Shown: one piece after another, positions 55,297 to 64,000 of the stretch
How the letters are laid out: each line of letters begins with the position of its first letter
Numbering within the stretch: position 1 is the first letter of the stretch
Assembly: GCA_002840055.1 (NCBI GenBank)
Contig: PGZJ01000005.1
Location: 156,340 to 220,339, forward strand
DNA length: 64,000 bases
From: Gammaproteobacteria bacterium HGW-Gammaproteobacteria-11
GTDB taxonomy: Bacteria; Pseudomonadota; Gammaproteobacteria; Pseudomonadales; Pseudomonadaceae
Reading direction: 5' to 3'
Translations under genes and position numbers: made by a program
Notes under the pieces: generated by a model
Told to the model about the DNA's origin: nothing
Database searches by the model: none
Seen by the model: only the letters and a program-made list of their open reading frames with translations

Positions 55297-58200
55297 TCAT
55301 GCCTTGGATTCCGACCCCTGGGAATGGTCATTGGCCTGTGCGGCAAAGCGGCACCAGAATCGTGAGCCTTGGCCGAGTTCGGACTCGACGCCCACCTCGC
55401 CCTGCATGTTGATTGCCAGCTCCCGACTGATGGCCAGGCCCAGACCGGTGCCGCCACGCTGCCGGGTATCGGTGGCGTCGACCTGGGAAAATTTACGGAA
55501 CAACCGATCATGGAATTCCGGCGCAATACCGACGCCCTGATCGGTCACGGAAATGCACACGGACGAATCCTCCAGTACGGCTTCCAGCACCACGCGCTGG
55601 CCTGGATGGGAAAACTTGGCGGCATTGGACAGGAAGTTGGTGAGGATCTGCTCCAGTCGGCGGGCATCCAGTCTGACCCGCACCGGGTCAATCCGGCCAT
55701 AGTCGAGGCTGACACCAAACTGACTGGCATAGCTGCGGTTGCTTTCCAAGGCGCGTTGCAAAATGGGTGTGAGGGACTGTTCTTCCAGGTGCAGGCTCAT
55801 CTTTCCGGCGGCCAGCTTATCCATATCGAGCAGATCATTGATCAGCAGATTCAACTGCTGACTGTTGTCATGGGCAATATTCAGCAACCTGACCATGGGC
55901 TCCGGTATCGCTCCCAGTGCACCGCCCTTGACCAATCCGAGGGCGCCGGCAATAGCAGTAAGCGGCGTGCGCAATTCATGACTGACAGTGGAGACGAACT
56001 GGTCCTTGAGCTGATCAATCCGGTGCTGTTCCGTGGCATCCCAGATAAAGCCGCTGAGCCATAGCAGTTCGCCCTGGGTGTCGTATTCACCCCGACCCTT
56101 CTCCCTGACCCAGACGGCATGGCCGTCTGCATGCAGGATGCGGTAAGCCAGTTCGAAACTCTCGCGGCGGTTGATCTGCTCGCCGGCCGCGTAGGTAATG
56201 GGCAGGTCATCCGGGTGCACGATGCTGGCATAGCTGCGGACCTGGCTATTGATGAAGTCTGTGGCGGGGTAACCGGTGATGGTCTGAATTTCGTCACTGA
56301 GGTAGGACATGGTCCAGTCCGCATCATTGTTGCAGCGATAGACTGCCCCTGGCAGGTTACTGACCATACTGCGAAAGCGTGATTCACTTTTTTGCAGGGC
56401 GCGGGTCGTTTGAATCAGGTCGGTGATATCGGTAGCAATACCAAGGAAGCCGGTTACCTGGTTGCTTTCGTCGCGGATGGCGGTCACCGTCAGGTTGACC
56501 AGGCGATGGCTGCCGTCCTTGTGCACATAGGTCCAGGGCAAGGTTTCACCGCCACCTTCGCGCACATTGCAGATAAATACCTCAAAGCCGCTGACCGCAA
56601 CCCCTTTTTCCTGGCTCAGTGTATGTCCGCGTCGCTCGATTTCATTGGCCAGGTGAAAGACCGCTGGACTGGTCCGGTTGATCATCTCTTCGGCGCGATA
56701 GCCAAGCAATTTTTCTGCACCACTGTTGAACAGCGTGATGGTACCGTTCAGGTCAGTAGTGATGACCGAGACTTCGGTTGCCGCATCGATCACGGCGCGC
56801 AGGAAGGCGCGGGCCTGATTGATCTGCAGATCACGTTGCATATCGGCGCTGATGTCGGCGTGGGTACCGGACATCCATAATGGTTTACCGTCAGCGCCGC
56901 GGCTGATCAACTGACCACGGGAGTGCACCCAGACCCAGTGACCCTGCTTGTGGCGCATGCGGCATTTGCAGTCGTAAAAGTCAGCAGCCCCGGAAAAATG
57001 CTGCTGCAACTGAAAGTCGGATTCGGCCAGGTCGTCGGGGTGGGTCAAACTGCTCCAGGTTTCGATGCTGACCGGAGCCAGTTCCTCCAGGCGATAACCG
57101 ACAATGTCAGCCCAGCGTGCGTTGAACAAGGTTTCTCCGGTTTGTACATTCCACTCCCAGGTGCCGATATTGGTCCCGCGAATAATGCTTTCGAGCCGTG
57201 CCCGCTCGTGTTCCAGGGTCAGCTCAATGTGTTTGCGCGCAGTGATATCGCTAATAAAGCCATGCCACAGGGTATCGCCATTCGCTAGCCGTTCAGGAGC
57301 AGCACTACCGGCCAGCCACAAGACTCCGGAATGCGGGTGCTGTACCCGATACTCACATTGCCACAGGCTCAGCTCTGCGGCCGATCTGATGATGCTGGCG
57401 CTGACCCGATCGCGGTCTTCCGGATGGATGGCCTCAACAACGCCAGAGGCATCCTTTTGTGCTGCCTCCGGACTGATGCCATAGATATCGATCAAGCCCT
57501 GGCTGCTATACGGAAAGCTGGCCTGGCCATCGTTGCTGCGTTGATACTGATACAGCACTCCGGGCAATTGCTGGGTCATCCGGTTAAAGCGCGCGAGTAA
57601 TGCTTCCTGCTCACGATTGGCGGCGGCCTGACCCAGCACTGAGCTGACCCAGCGCCCCATCAGGCGGATAAATTCCAGATCGGTATCGGCAAAGGGCTGT
57701 TTTCTCGCTTCGGCAGCGGTGAAATTTAGGGTGCCAAAGCGTTCGCCGTTGACCATCAAGGTCAAGCCCAGATAGCTTTCCAGTCCAAACAGGTCGTAGC
57801 AGGGGTGACCGCTGAAACGCGATTGCCCCATGAACTCAATGGCCAGGACATCGGTCTGCTGCAACGTCAGAGCGCAATAGGTGCTGCCCAGATCGAACTG
57901 CTGCCCTGGTTGTATGCTGTTGTCCGGACTGAACTGAGCCACTACCCGATAGGTTTCTCCTTTGATCTGACTGATGATGCCAACGTCGAGATTCAGATAG
58001 CGACAGCCCAGCGCCAGGGCTTTGTTCAGGCGCGATTTGAGTCGCAGATTAGGCAGCGCGGCAATCTCGTTCAGGGCCCTGAGCGCGCGACGTTGTTGCT
58101 CGATCCGCAGTCGCGAGGCGCGCTCCTCGTGGTCACGGCGCAGCGCATGGACCAGTTGTCCCAAAGAGCTTAGTAAGGGTGATAGATAGGTCAGTTGCTC

Positions 58201-59823
58201 CTCAGTATAACCGCCCTCGCGGTTGGCCAGTCCGACCATGCCGACCATCTCGTCACCGAACAGGATGGGCAGGCCAGCAAAGCTTTGCAATGACGGGTGT
58301 CCGGGCGGCAAGCCACCGCGGTGCGGGTCACTCAACGGGTTGTTGCTTATGTAGGGGCGGCCGTGCTGCAACACCTGACCGAACAAGCTGTCCAGTCGGG
58401 TAAAACGCATGCCTGTGGCCTTGCGGGCATCGTAAAAGGCCTGACTTTGTTCATCCCAGGCAATATTGCTGATGGCATAGGTTTGCAGGAATGGCTGGCC
58501 TTCGTTATCGCGCAATACCTGACCAACAAAGCCAAAGCGACTACCGGTCAACTCAAGAATCTGTTCCAGCAACTGATCAAAGCTGTCGCTGAGATTACTG
58601 GCCTTGATATAGGCAGACTGGGTCTGGGAAATGATATCCAGCAGTTGTCGAGCCTGCTCCCGCTCCAAGGCTTCCTGTTGCAAATGCAGCTGATGCCCTT
58701 GTTCGCGACGCCGCACACTTTCGCGGGTCGCCAGCATCAGACCGCCGAGTAGCAGCATGGCGGCGACAAAGGCAGCGAACCAGGTCAGCAAGGCGCTGCG
58801 CTTTTCCTGCTGATGCTGAAGCCAGAGTGGGCTGATATCACGCCAGACCAACACCAGCGCAGACGGATTACCCTGAGCATCCAGGCGCGATTGGAAGTCG
58901 ATCATGGGCACGCTGGTGAGCAAGTAATAGCGTCCGTCCTGCGCCAGCTCGGCATTGCCGTCCTGGCGCAGGGCCTGCCGCACCGAGTCAGCAGAAAACC
59001 AGTCCATGGCATCAGCGCGTGAGCTTTGATCCAGCCACCAGTCGCTGCCCTTGAGCTCGACCAGTCCGGCATCGGCATGATCCAGCACGATATCCTCAAG
59101 CAGGCTGCGGTTGAGCAGCAGGGCCAGTCCAGCCTGCAGTTCTTCGTCCAGTTGCTGCAGTTCCGGCAGCATGCCGAAACCCACTTCCAGGCTGGCAATC
59201 ACCCGGCTGCCAAAGCCGTCACTGTCGCTGATCGGCACGATACCGCGCATGCCCGAGCCGTGCCGTCCGGTTTCCATGCCGCTAAGTGCCGTATTGTGCT
59301 GCTGCACCTGTTCAATCATTGGGCGCACACCCACCAGACTGTCGCCCCAGTGGTTGGGCCGATGCATGCGCAGCAGGCTCACGGCCCCGGGGGCCAGATG
59401 GATATGCAGCTGATTGGCGCCGGCGTCTTCGAGAATGCGCCAGAAGCCGGACAGATCCTGCCGCAGCTGCGCTCGCAGACTGATCAACACCGGGTCATCC
59501 GGGCCATCACGCTGGTACAGCAGGGCAATGCGGCGGATAAGGCGCAGGGTGTCGGGATCTTCCGCCAGGCTATGGGCGGCCATCAGCGCCTGGCGGCGCA
59601 GGGATTGCTGGGACTGCTGAACCGCCATGCGCTGGATTTGCGACTGGGCCAGCAATTGTTCCTGCCACAGGATGTCGCGCTGCTGCTGGCCGGACCAGGC
59701 AAGAAAGGCAAAGAACAGGGCGAGCAGAATGACGCCTGCCAAGAGCAGAGGGCGTTCGTTGCGACGCAAATCAATCAGGGGCATAGGGCGGTCAGCAGTC
59801 CGGAGGCGCGATACCCTTAACAT
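55297..59823 (-). CDS. Large sensor histidine kinase (periplasmic sensor, 2 GAF, 4 PAS)
   Basis: The 1508-residue membrane kinase has a helix at about 26-45, a periplasmic sensor (46-345) of Cache-like type, a second helix (346-366), GAF domains at about 400-560 and 590-735, and four PAS domains from about 745 to 1265. HisKA has His1282 in STVSHELRTP. The HATPase has LTNFLSNAAKF, DQGVGIAP and GGTGLGLAIS. There is no fused receiver or Hpt. An alternative start is the ATG 13 codons in; neither has a clear ribosome binding site. Ligands are unknown. Confidence 0.93.
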   Translation of the reverse strand: MLRVSRLRTADRPMPLIDLRRNERPLLLAGVILLALFFAFLAWSGQQQRDILWQEQLLAQSQIQRMAVQQSQQSLRRQALMAAHSLAEDPDTLRLIRRIALLYQRDGPDDPVLISLRAQLRQDLSGFWRILEDAGANQLHIHLAPGAVSLLRMHRPNHWGDSLVGVRPMIEQVQQHNTALSGMETGRHGSGMRGIVPISDSDGFGSRVIASLEVGFGMLPELQQLDEELQAGLALLLNRSLLEDIVLDHADAGLVELKGSDWWLDQSSRADAMDWFSADSVRQALRQDGNAELAQDGRYYLLTSVPMIDFQSRLDAQGNPSALVLVWRDISPLWLQHQQEKRSALLTWFAAFVAAMLLLGGLMLATRESVRRREQGHQLHLQQEALEREQARQLLDIISQTQSAYIKASNLSDSFDQLLEQILELTGSRFGFVGQVLRDNEGQPFLQTYAISNIAWDEQSQAFYDARKATGMRFTRLDSLFGQVLQHGRPYISNNPLSDPHRGGLPPGHPSLQSFAGLPILFGDEMVGMVGLANREGGYTEEQLTYLSPLLSSLGQLVHALRRDHEERASRLRIEQQRRALRALNEIAALPNLRLKSRLNKALALGCRYLNLDVGIISQIKGETYRVVAQFSPDNSIQPGQQFDLGSTYCALTLQQTDVLAIEFMGQSRFSGHPCYDLFGLESYLGLTLMVNGERFGTLNFTAAEARKQPFADTDLEFIRLMGRWVSSVLGQAAANREQEALLARFNRMTQQLPGVLYQYQRSNDGQASFPYSSQGLIDIYGISPEAAQKDASGVVEAIHPEDRDRVSASIIRSAAELSLWQCEYRVQHPHSGVLWLAGSAAPERLANGDTLWHGFISDITARKHIELTLEHERARLESIIRGTNIGTWEWNVQTGETLFNARWADIVGYRLEELAPVSIETWSSLTHPDDLAESDFQLQQHFSGAADFYDCKCRMRHKQGHWVWVHSRGQLISRGADGKPLWMSGTHADISADMQRDLQINQARAFLRAVIDAATEVSVITTDLNGTITLFNSGAEKLLGYRAEEMINRTSPAVFHLANEIERRGHTLSQEKGVAVSGFEVFICNVREGGGETLPWTYVHKDGSHRLVNLTVTAIRDESNQVTGFLGIATDITDLIQTTRALQKSESRFRSMVSNLPGAVYRCNNDADWTMSYLSDEIQTITGYPATDFINSQVRSYASIVHPDDLPITYAAGEQINRRESFELAYRILHADGHAVWVREKGRGEYDTQGELLWLSGFIWDATEQHRIDQLKDQFVSTVSHELRTPLTAIAGALGLVKGGALGAIPEPMVRLLNIAHDNSQQLNLLINDLLDMDKLAAGKMSLHLEEQSLTPILQRALESNRSYASQFGVSLDYGRIDPVRVRLDARRLEQILTNFLSNAAKFSHPGQRVVLEAVLEDSSVCISVTDQGVGIAPEFHDRLFRKFSQVDATDTRQRGGTGLGLAISRELAINMQGEVGVESELGQGSRFWCRFAAQANDHSQGSESKA

Positions 59824-59859
59824 AGAGGCATTTTGCCGATGCCGCCATGCCCCAACGGG

Positions 59860-60633
59860 TCAAAGACTATTGTTCAAGTGACCTCCGTCAATATTCAGTA
59901 CGGTACCGGTCATGAATGAGCCGGCTTCGCTGGCCAACAGCAGCAGCGGTCCACTGAGCTCCTCGAGTTGGCCGAGGCGACGCATGGGTACCTTGTCGCG
60001 GATATAGTCCTGACCCTTGGCGGTGGCAAAGTAGTCATCATTCATTTCAGTGCGAAAGTAGCCCGGAGCAATGGCATTGACGCGGATATTGTTGCGCGCC
60101 AGCTCCACCGCCATAGCCCGTGTCAGTTGCACCACGCCGGCCTTGGCCACGGCGTAATGGCTGAGCGCCTGACCGACACGCAGGCCGAGAATCGAGGCAA
60201 TGTTGATGATGCTGCCGCCCTGTGGATTGGCGGCCATGGCCACCGCTCCCCGATGCGCTACACGCCAGGCGCCATCCAGATTGGTATCGAGCATGCTGCG
60301 CCAGTTGCCCTCGGTCATCTGCAGAAAGGGTACGGCATCACCGATACCGGCATTGTTGACCAGAATATCGACCTGGCCATAGATCAATTCGGCCTGCTTG
60401 AAGCCCTGATCGATACTCTCGGAATCGGTGACATCCATGGTCACGGCCAGGGCCTGATGGCCCAGTTGCTGCAGTTCCTCGACCAGTGCCGCCAGACGTT
60501 CGGCGCGTCGGGCTGCCAACACGACACGCGCGCCGGCCGCCGCCAACACCCGGGCAAAGTGTGCACCCAGGCCACTGGAGGCACCGGTTATCAGCGCGGT
60601 TTTTCCGTTCAGATCGAAACGTGATGAAGACAT
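59860..60633 (-). CDS. SDR family NAD(P)-dependent oxidoreductase
   Basis: The 257-residue classical short-chain dehydrogenase has the cofactor motif TGASSGLG (about 16-23), NNAG (about 91-94), the catalytic Ser in NIASILG and YAVAK (Tyr and Lys at about 159-163). It ends TGTVLNIDGGHLNNSL. The arginines after the first strand (AARRAERL) suggest NADP, but this is uncertain. It stands alone between the large kinase and a second two-component system, 82 bp downstream of the sensor kinase. The substrate is unknown. Confidence 0.9.
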   Translation of the reverse strand: MSSSRFDLNGKTALITGASSGLGAHFARVLAAAGARVVLAARRAERLAALVEELQQLGHQALAVTMDVTDSESIDQGFKQAELIYGQVDILVNNAGIGDAVPFLQMTEGNWRSMLDTNLDGAWRVAHRGAVAMAANPQGGSIINIASILGLRVGQALSHYAVAKAGVVQLTRAMAVELARNNIRVNAIAPGYFRTEMNDDYFATAKGQDYIRDKVPMRRLGQLEELSGPLLLLASEAGSFMTGTVLNIDGGHLNNSL

Positions 60634-60715
60634 GATGGGCTGTCCTGTTAGCGAAAAGCCCAGTATCCATGAAAGTGGGGTGCCTCTCCAACCCGACCAG
60701 ACTGGTCAGTTCAGT

Positions 60716-62083
60716 TCAAGAGGGCTGTGAAACCGGTAACAGGATGTCGACCCGGAGTCCACCCAGCGGGCTGCGGCCAAAGCGTAGCTGACCAGCATGG
60801 CGTTCAACAATGCGCTGGGTAATCGACAAGCCTAGCCCTGCCCCGGCCTGGGTGCCGGCACTGTGAAAACGCTCGAGTAATTGTGCATGCTCGGCTTCAG
60901 AAACCCCTGGCCCGCTATCTTCAACGCAGATATGCAGTTGCTGGTCTGTCTGGCTCAGATGAAGACGAATCTGGCTAGCGGCCGGGCTGTGTTGTATGGC
61001 GTTGCCAACCAGGTTTTGTATCAGCATCGGCAGACTACCGGGTTCCAGTGCCAGCGTAGCAGGCAGCTCACCCTCGACATCAAAACTCAGCGTCTGCTGT
61101 TTTTTCAGGGCCAGGGGCATGAGTTCAGCCAGCTCGTTACGACAGGTGCTCAGCAGGTTGATGGCCTGCCTTGGTTGTTCCTGGCCCTCACCCAGGCGCG
61201 CCAGCGTCAGCAATTGGCTGACCAGCCGGGTAGCCCGGGCCACACCGGACTGCAGATGGGCCAGCGCCTGTGCCTGTTCGGCCGGATCCTTGCTGTGCCG
61301 GGCATTGTCGGCATGAATGCTGAGCACGGCCAGGGGTGTGCGCAATTCATGCGCGGCATCGGCAATAAACCGCTGTTCGCGTTCCAGTAGCTGGCGCAGT
61401 TGGGCCAGCAGGCGATTGAGTGCCGCTTGCATAGGCTCCAGTTCGTCGGGCAACCGGGCAATGGACAGCGGCGCCAGGCTGTCCGGTTGCCGCTCACGTA
61501 TCAGCTCGGCCATGTGTTCCAGTGGTCTCAGTCCGGAGCCGATAGCCAGCCAGACCAGTAACAGCAAAACAGGGATAATCAGCAGATCAGGCAACAGGGT
61601 TGAGCGGACAATTTTGCCGACCAGCTCTCCGCGTACGTCCTCGCGCTCACCCACCCAGATCGCCATGCCCTGTTGTGAGTCGCTCAGCACATAGCGGCGC
61701 CAGCCCATGCCTTGATGTTGCAGGCTGGCGAATCCGGGGGTCCAGTCATCCACCGACAACACCGGGGCATTGAACGAGCTGGCAATGGTCTGGCCCTTGG
61801 CGTCACGCACCTGATAGGCCAGCTTGCTTTCATAACGGTGTCCCAGCGCCGGTTGTGTTCCCGCAGCTTCAATCAGCGTGGCCGCCAGTCCCTGGTGATC
61901 GAGCTGGGCTTCCGGCAGGCGCATCAGCCCTTGCAGTACGCGGGCACTGATGCCGAGCTGGGCATCAAAGAGTTCTTCGATCTCATGCGCGGCATCCAGG
62001 TAACTGACCGCATTCAGCAGCATCGAGCCGAGCAGGAGCAGGCCCAGAACACGGAGAAGAATGCGCCGCCGAATGGAGCTCAT
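60716..62083 (-). CDS. Sensor histidine kinase, QseC/PmrB-like
   Basis: The 455-residue inner-membrane kinase has an N-terminal membrane helix (about 8-27), a periplasmic sensor, a second helix (LLPDLLIIPVLLLLVWLAIGSGL), a HAMP-like linker, and HisKA with AHELRTPLAVL. The ATPase part has NLVGNAIQHS, EDSGPGVSE and GAGLGLSI. Its ATG overlaps the regulator stop by four bases. The family senses cations, catecholamines or similar signals in other bacteria; the signal here is not known. Confidence 0.93.
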   Translation of the reverse strand: MSSIRRRILLRVLGLLLLGSMLLNAVSYLDAAHEIEELFDAQLGISARVLQGLMRLPEAQLDHQGLAATLIEAAGTQPALGHRYESKLAYQVRDAKGQTIASSFNAPVLSVDDWTPGFASLQHQGMGWRRYVLSDSQQGMAIWVGEREDVRGELVGKIVRSTLLPDLLIIPVLLLLVWLAIGSGLRPLEHMAELIRERQPDSLAPLSIARLPDELEPMQAALNRLLAQLRQLLEREQRFIADAAHELRTPLAVLSIHADNARHSKDPAEQAQALAHLQSGVARATRLVSQLLTLARLGEGQEQPRQAINLLSTCRNELAELMPLALKKQQTLSFDVEGELPATLALEPGSLPMLIQNLVGNAIQHSPAASQIRLHLSQTDQQLHICVEDSGPGVSEAEHAQLLERFHSAGTQAGAGLGLSITQRIVERHAGQLRFGRSPLGGLRVDILLPVSQPS

Positions 62084-62742
62084 GGCTGCCGCTCGATCAT
62101 ATAGCCGACGCTGCGCAAGGTACGGATCAGTTCCGGGAACAGCTTGCGTCGCAGGTGATGAATGTGGACCTCCAGGGTGTTGCTGTCGACCTCCTCGTTC
62201 CAGCCGTATAGCGCCTGCTCCAGTCGATCGCGGCTAAGAACACGATCGGGCTGGGCAAGCAATTCATGCAGCAGCACAAACTCCTTGGGTGACAGATTGA
62301 TATCGCACCCTGCATAGGTGACGTGCTGGTTTTGCGGATCGAGGGTAACGCCGCGCAGACTGATAAGCGGCTCAGCTCGACCGTTGCTGCGGCGCAACAG
62401 GGCGCGTAACCGGGCCTTGAGCTCGGCGCTGTCAAAGGGCTTGACCAGATAATCGTCGGCACCGGCGTCCAGTCCGACGATCCGGTCCTGCACCCCATCG
62501 CGTGCCGTCAGCACCAGTACCGGAACAGGGTTGTGGCGGTCACGCAGGGCTTTCAACACCGCCAGTCCATCGAGCCTGGGCAGGCCCAGGTCGAGAATGG
62601 CCAGATCGAAGGACTCGCTGCTCAGGGCATGCAAGGCGCTGACGCCGTCCTGCAACCAGTCCAGGGTATAGCCTTCACCCTTGAGGGCAGTGAGGATGCC
62701 TTCAGCCAGGGAGGGGTCATCTTCGATCAGTAACAGACGCAT
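62080..62742 (-). CDS. OmpR-family response regulator
   Basis: The 220-residue protein has a receiver (1-115) with LIEDD and phospho-acceptor Asp51 in LAILDLGLPRLDG, then a winged-helix DNA-binding domain (about 125-218) with SPKEFVLLHELL and EVHIHHLRRKL. It is paired with the kinase downstream by a four-base overlap. It is 9 bp downstream of the TPR gene, so the regulator is transcribed with the genes upstream. It probably regulates its own operon; no direct evidence was seen. Confidence 0.95.
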   Translation of the reverse strand: MRLLLIEDDPSLAEGILTALKGEGYTLDWLQDGVSALHALSSESFDLAILDLGLPRLDGLAVLKALRDRHNPVPVLVLTARDGVQDRIVGLDAGADDYLVKPFDSAELKARLRALLRRSNGRAEPLISLRGVTLDPQNQHVTYAGCDINLSPKEFVLLHELLAQPDRVLSRDRLEQALYGWNEEVDSNTLEVHIHHLRRKLFPELIRTLRSVGYMIERQP

Positions 62743-62751
62743 CGGTTGGTC

Positions 62752-63372
62752 TCACAATCTGTCGAGTAGCGCCTGGATTTCCCCTTGGCGTCCCTGGTCG
62801 GCCAGTTCGCGTCCGGGTCGGGGGGCGGCAGCCCGGGCTCTCAGCAGCGCCGCTCTGGCTTCAGCATAGCGCTTTTGCCCGGCCAGATAGTCAGCCCAGA
62901 AAAAGTTGGCATCAATGCCGTCCGGATCAATCTGTAGTGCCTGTTGCAGCAGTTGCTCGGCGCGGGCGTTGTCACCAAAGCCGATCGGCCAGCCGGGAAC
63001 CTGATAATACAAGGCGCCCAGGCTGGTATAGGCCGATCCCTGCAAGGCCTGCGGATCCAGCGCAATGGCCTGTTCAAGATGCCGCTTGGCTTCTTTGACC
63101 TTGCTCAGGGCGCCCAGACCACCGGCTGCACCAGCCCAACTGCTGAGCACGATACCATGCCAGATCTGTACAGCGGCGTTGTCCGGTTCGGCTTCAGTGA
63201 GTTGCGCTGATGCGCTGGACAGCTGTTCAAAGGCACTGGCTTGCTGACTGGCCGGCAGACTGTAGCGGATTTCCGCCCAGCGCTGCTGTACCGAGCTGAT
63301 ATCAGCCGCCTGGGCCATCAGTGTCAGGCCCCAGAGTGCGGCGGTAATCGATAGCTGTTTGAACCATTTCAT
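62752..63372 (-). CDS. Secreted TPR-repeat protein
   Basis: The 206-residue protein has a signal peptide (KQLSITAALWGLTLMAQA, cleaved before ADISS) and a run of TPR-like helices, with recognisable motifs near ALDPQALQGSAYTSLGALYY and ALQIDPDGIDANFFWADYL. It probably acts in the periplasm as a protein-binding scaffold. Its ATG overlaps the stop of the upstream SDR gene by four bases and it precedes the regulator by 9 bp. No catalytic motif was found. Confidence 0.88.
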   Translation of the reverse strand: MKWFKQLSITAALWGLTLMAQAADISSVQQRWAEIRYSLPASQQASAFEQLSSASAQLTEAEPDNAAVQIWHGIVLSSWAGAAGGLGALSKVKEAKRHLEQAIALDPQALQGSAYTSLGALYYQVPGWPIGFGDNARAEQLLQQALQIDPDGIDANFFWADYLAGQKRYAEARAALLRARAAAPRPGRELADQGRQGEIQALLDRL

Positions 63373-64000
63373 CGGGGTTTCTCCATGACAACGGGGGCTT
63401 GAGCGTGGTTGGCAAAGCGCTGCACGGTGCTCAGTTGTCGACGCAGTGCGACGTCAACCAGTCTCGGCAGCAGGCTGTTGAGCCGTACGAAAAGGCACTC
63501 CGGCCAGCCCAGGTGGATCTCCTGTAGATCCTGTTGCAGCGCCTTGATCAGTGCCGCCGCTACCTGTTCGGGGCTGTCTGACCTGACCTGTAACGCGGCA
63601 TTCATGGCATTCACTTGCGTGCTGTTCATGTCCGTTTGTGTGGCCCGGGGTGCCAGATACAGAACGCCGACACGGGTGTCAGCCAGCTCGCGGCGCAGCG
63701 CTTCGGAAAAACCGCGCAGGGCAAATTTGCTGGCACAGTAGGTACTGAAACCGGGATAACCTATTGCGCCAAAGGTTGAGCCGATATTGACAATACAGGC
63801 CTGTGGCGCCCGTTTCAGCAGTGGCAACAGGGTATGGGTAAGTTGCAGGCTGGCGGTCAGATTGGTGTCGATCAGATCGCTGATGGCCTGCTCGTCCATC
63901 GATTCGAACAGGCTGAACTGGTTGATGCCGGCGGCGTTGATCAGCAGATTCAAGTCAGGCAGTCGACGAGCGGCCTCCAGCACCTTTGCGCGGTCCGCAG
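63369..64000 (-). CDS. SDR family oxidoreductase, N-terminus beyond the window
   Basis: The frame is open to the right edge, so the true start lies beyond 64000. The visible part has the NNAG-like motif LINAAG, the catalytic Ser in NIGSTFGAIG and YCASK. The Rossmann GXXXGXG motif is missing because it lies outside the window. It is the first visible gene of an operon with TPR, regulator and kinase. An internal GTG at 63983 should not be taken as the start. The long C-terminal region (LNSLLPRLVDVALRRQL) is typical of membrane-associated SDRs, but the substrate is unknown. Confidence 0.9.
   Translation of the reverse strand, partial: ADRAKVLEAARRLPDLNLLINAAGINQFSLFESMDEQAISDLIDTNLTASLQLTHTLLPLLKRAPQACIVNIGSTFGAIGYPGFSTYCASKFALRGFSEALRRELADTRVGVLYLAPRATQTDMNSTQVNAMNAALQVRSDSPEQVAAALIKALQQDLQEIHLGWPECLFVRLNSLLPRLVDVALRRQLSTVQRFANHAQAPVVMEKPR

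Overview
This window is the origin-proximal core of a gammaproteobacterial chromosome. The gene order matches the Pseudomonas oriC neighbourhood as I know it from P. aeruginosa: atpIBEFHAGDC, parB-parA-rsmG-mnmG, mnmE, yidC-yidD-rnpA-rpmH, oriC, dnaA-dnaN-recF-gyrB, then plsC-gmhB-glyS-glyQ, tag, an lpxL-type acyltransferase, a PilZ protein, trkH-trkA-rsmB-fmt, def, a LysM/TsaP-like gene, dprA, tsaC, hemF, aroE and trpA-trpB/trpI. Protein sizes and motifs fit Pseudomonadaceae. A marine/halotolerant relative of Pseudomonas (for example the Halopseudomonas lineage) is plausible but is my inference; the sequence alone does not name the species.

Layout. 1-7.3 kb: F1Fo ATP synthase operon on the minus strand, with a promoter upstream of atpI and a terminator after atpC. 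7.3-11.6 kb: parB, parA, rsmG, mnmG. 11.6-12.1 kb: an AT-rich non-coding stretch with several DnaA-box-like 9-mers. 12.1-16.0 kb: mnmE and the yidC-yidD-rnpA-rpmH operon. 16.0-16.6 kb: oriC. 16.6-22.8 kb: dnaA-dnaN-recF-gyrB on the plus strand, with two parS sites inside recF. 22.8-31.5 kb: a GAF-GGDEF cyclase, a PilT/PilU-like ATPase, lipid and LPS genes, glycyl-tRNA synthetase, tag and PilZ. 31.5-36.7 kb: fmt-rsmB-trkA-trkH. 36.8-42.0 kb: def, a LysM protein, dprA, tsaC, hemF, aroE. 42.0-42.45 kb: non-coding, packed with REP/REPIN-like palindromes inside a longer inverted repeat. 42.45-46.5 kb: trpBA/trpI and a lipoprotein metallopeptidase. 46.7-59.8 kb: an accessory signalling island with a CHASE-PAS-GGDEF-EAL protein, acetoacetyl-CoA synthetase, and a tightly packed four-gene phosphorelay (1508-aa kinase, CheY-like receiver, Hpt-REC-REC-GGDEF, REC-HDOD). 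59.9-64 kb: an SDR oxidoreductase, then an operon of SDR, TPR protein, OmpR-type regulator and sensor kinase that runs off the right edge.

How it works together. The region holds replication initiation (DnaA, oriC), clamp and repair (DnaN, RecF), topology (GyrB) and origin segregation (ParA, ParB, parS) within about 15 kb. Three GGDEF proteins, all with an intact active-site motif and an RxxD I-site, plus one EAL domain and one PilZ receptor candidate, make c-di-GMP signalling the main accessory theme. Type IV pilus-related genes (PilT/PilU-like ATPase, TsaP-like LysM protein, PilZ) are scattered nearby.

The most unusual points are an ATP synthase delta subunit lacking its usual last 14 or so residues, the phosphorelay at 52-60 kb, the nested palindromic element between aroE and trpA, and a heptamer repeat found at two intergenic sites. 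No RNA genes, CRISPR arrays, insertion sequences or prophage genes were seen.
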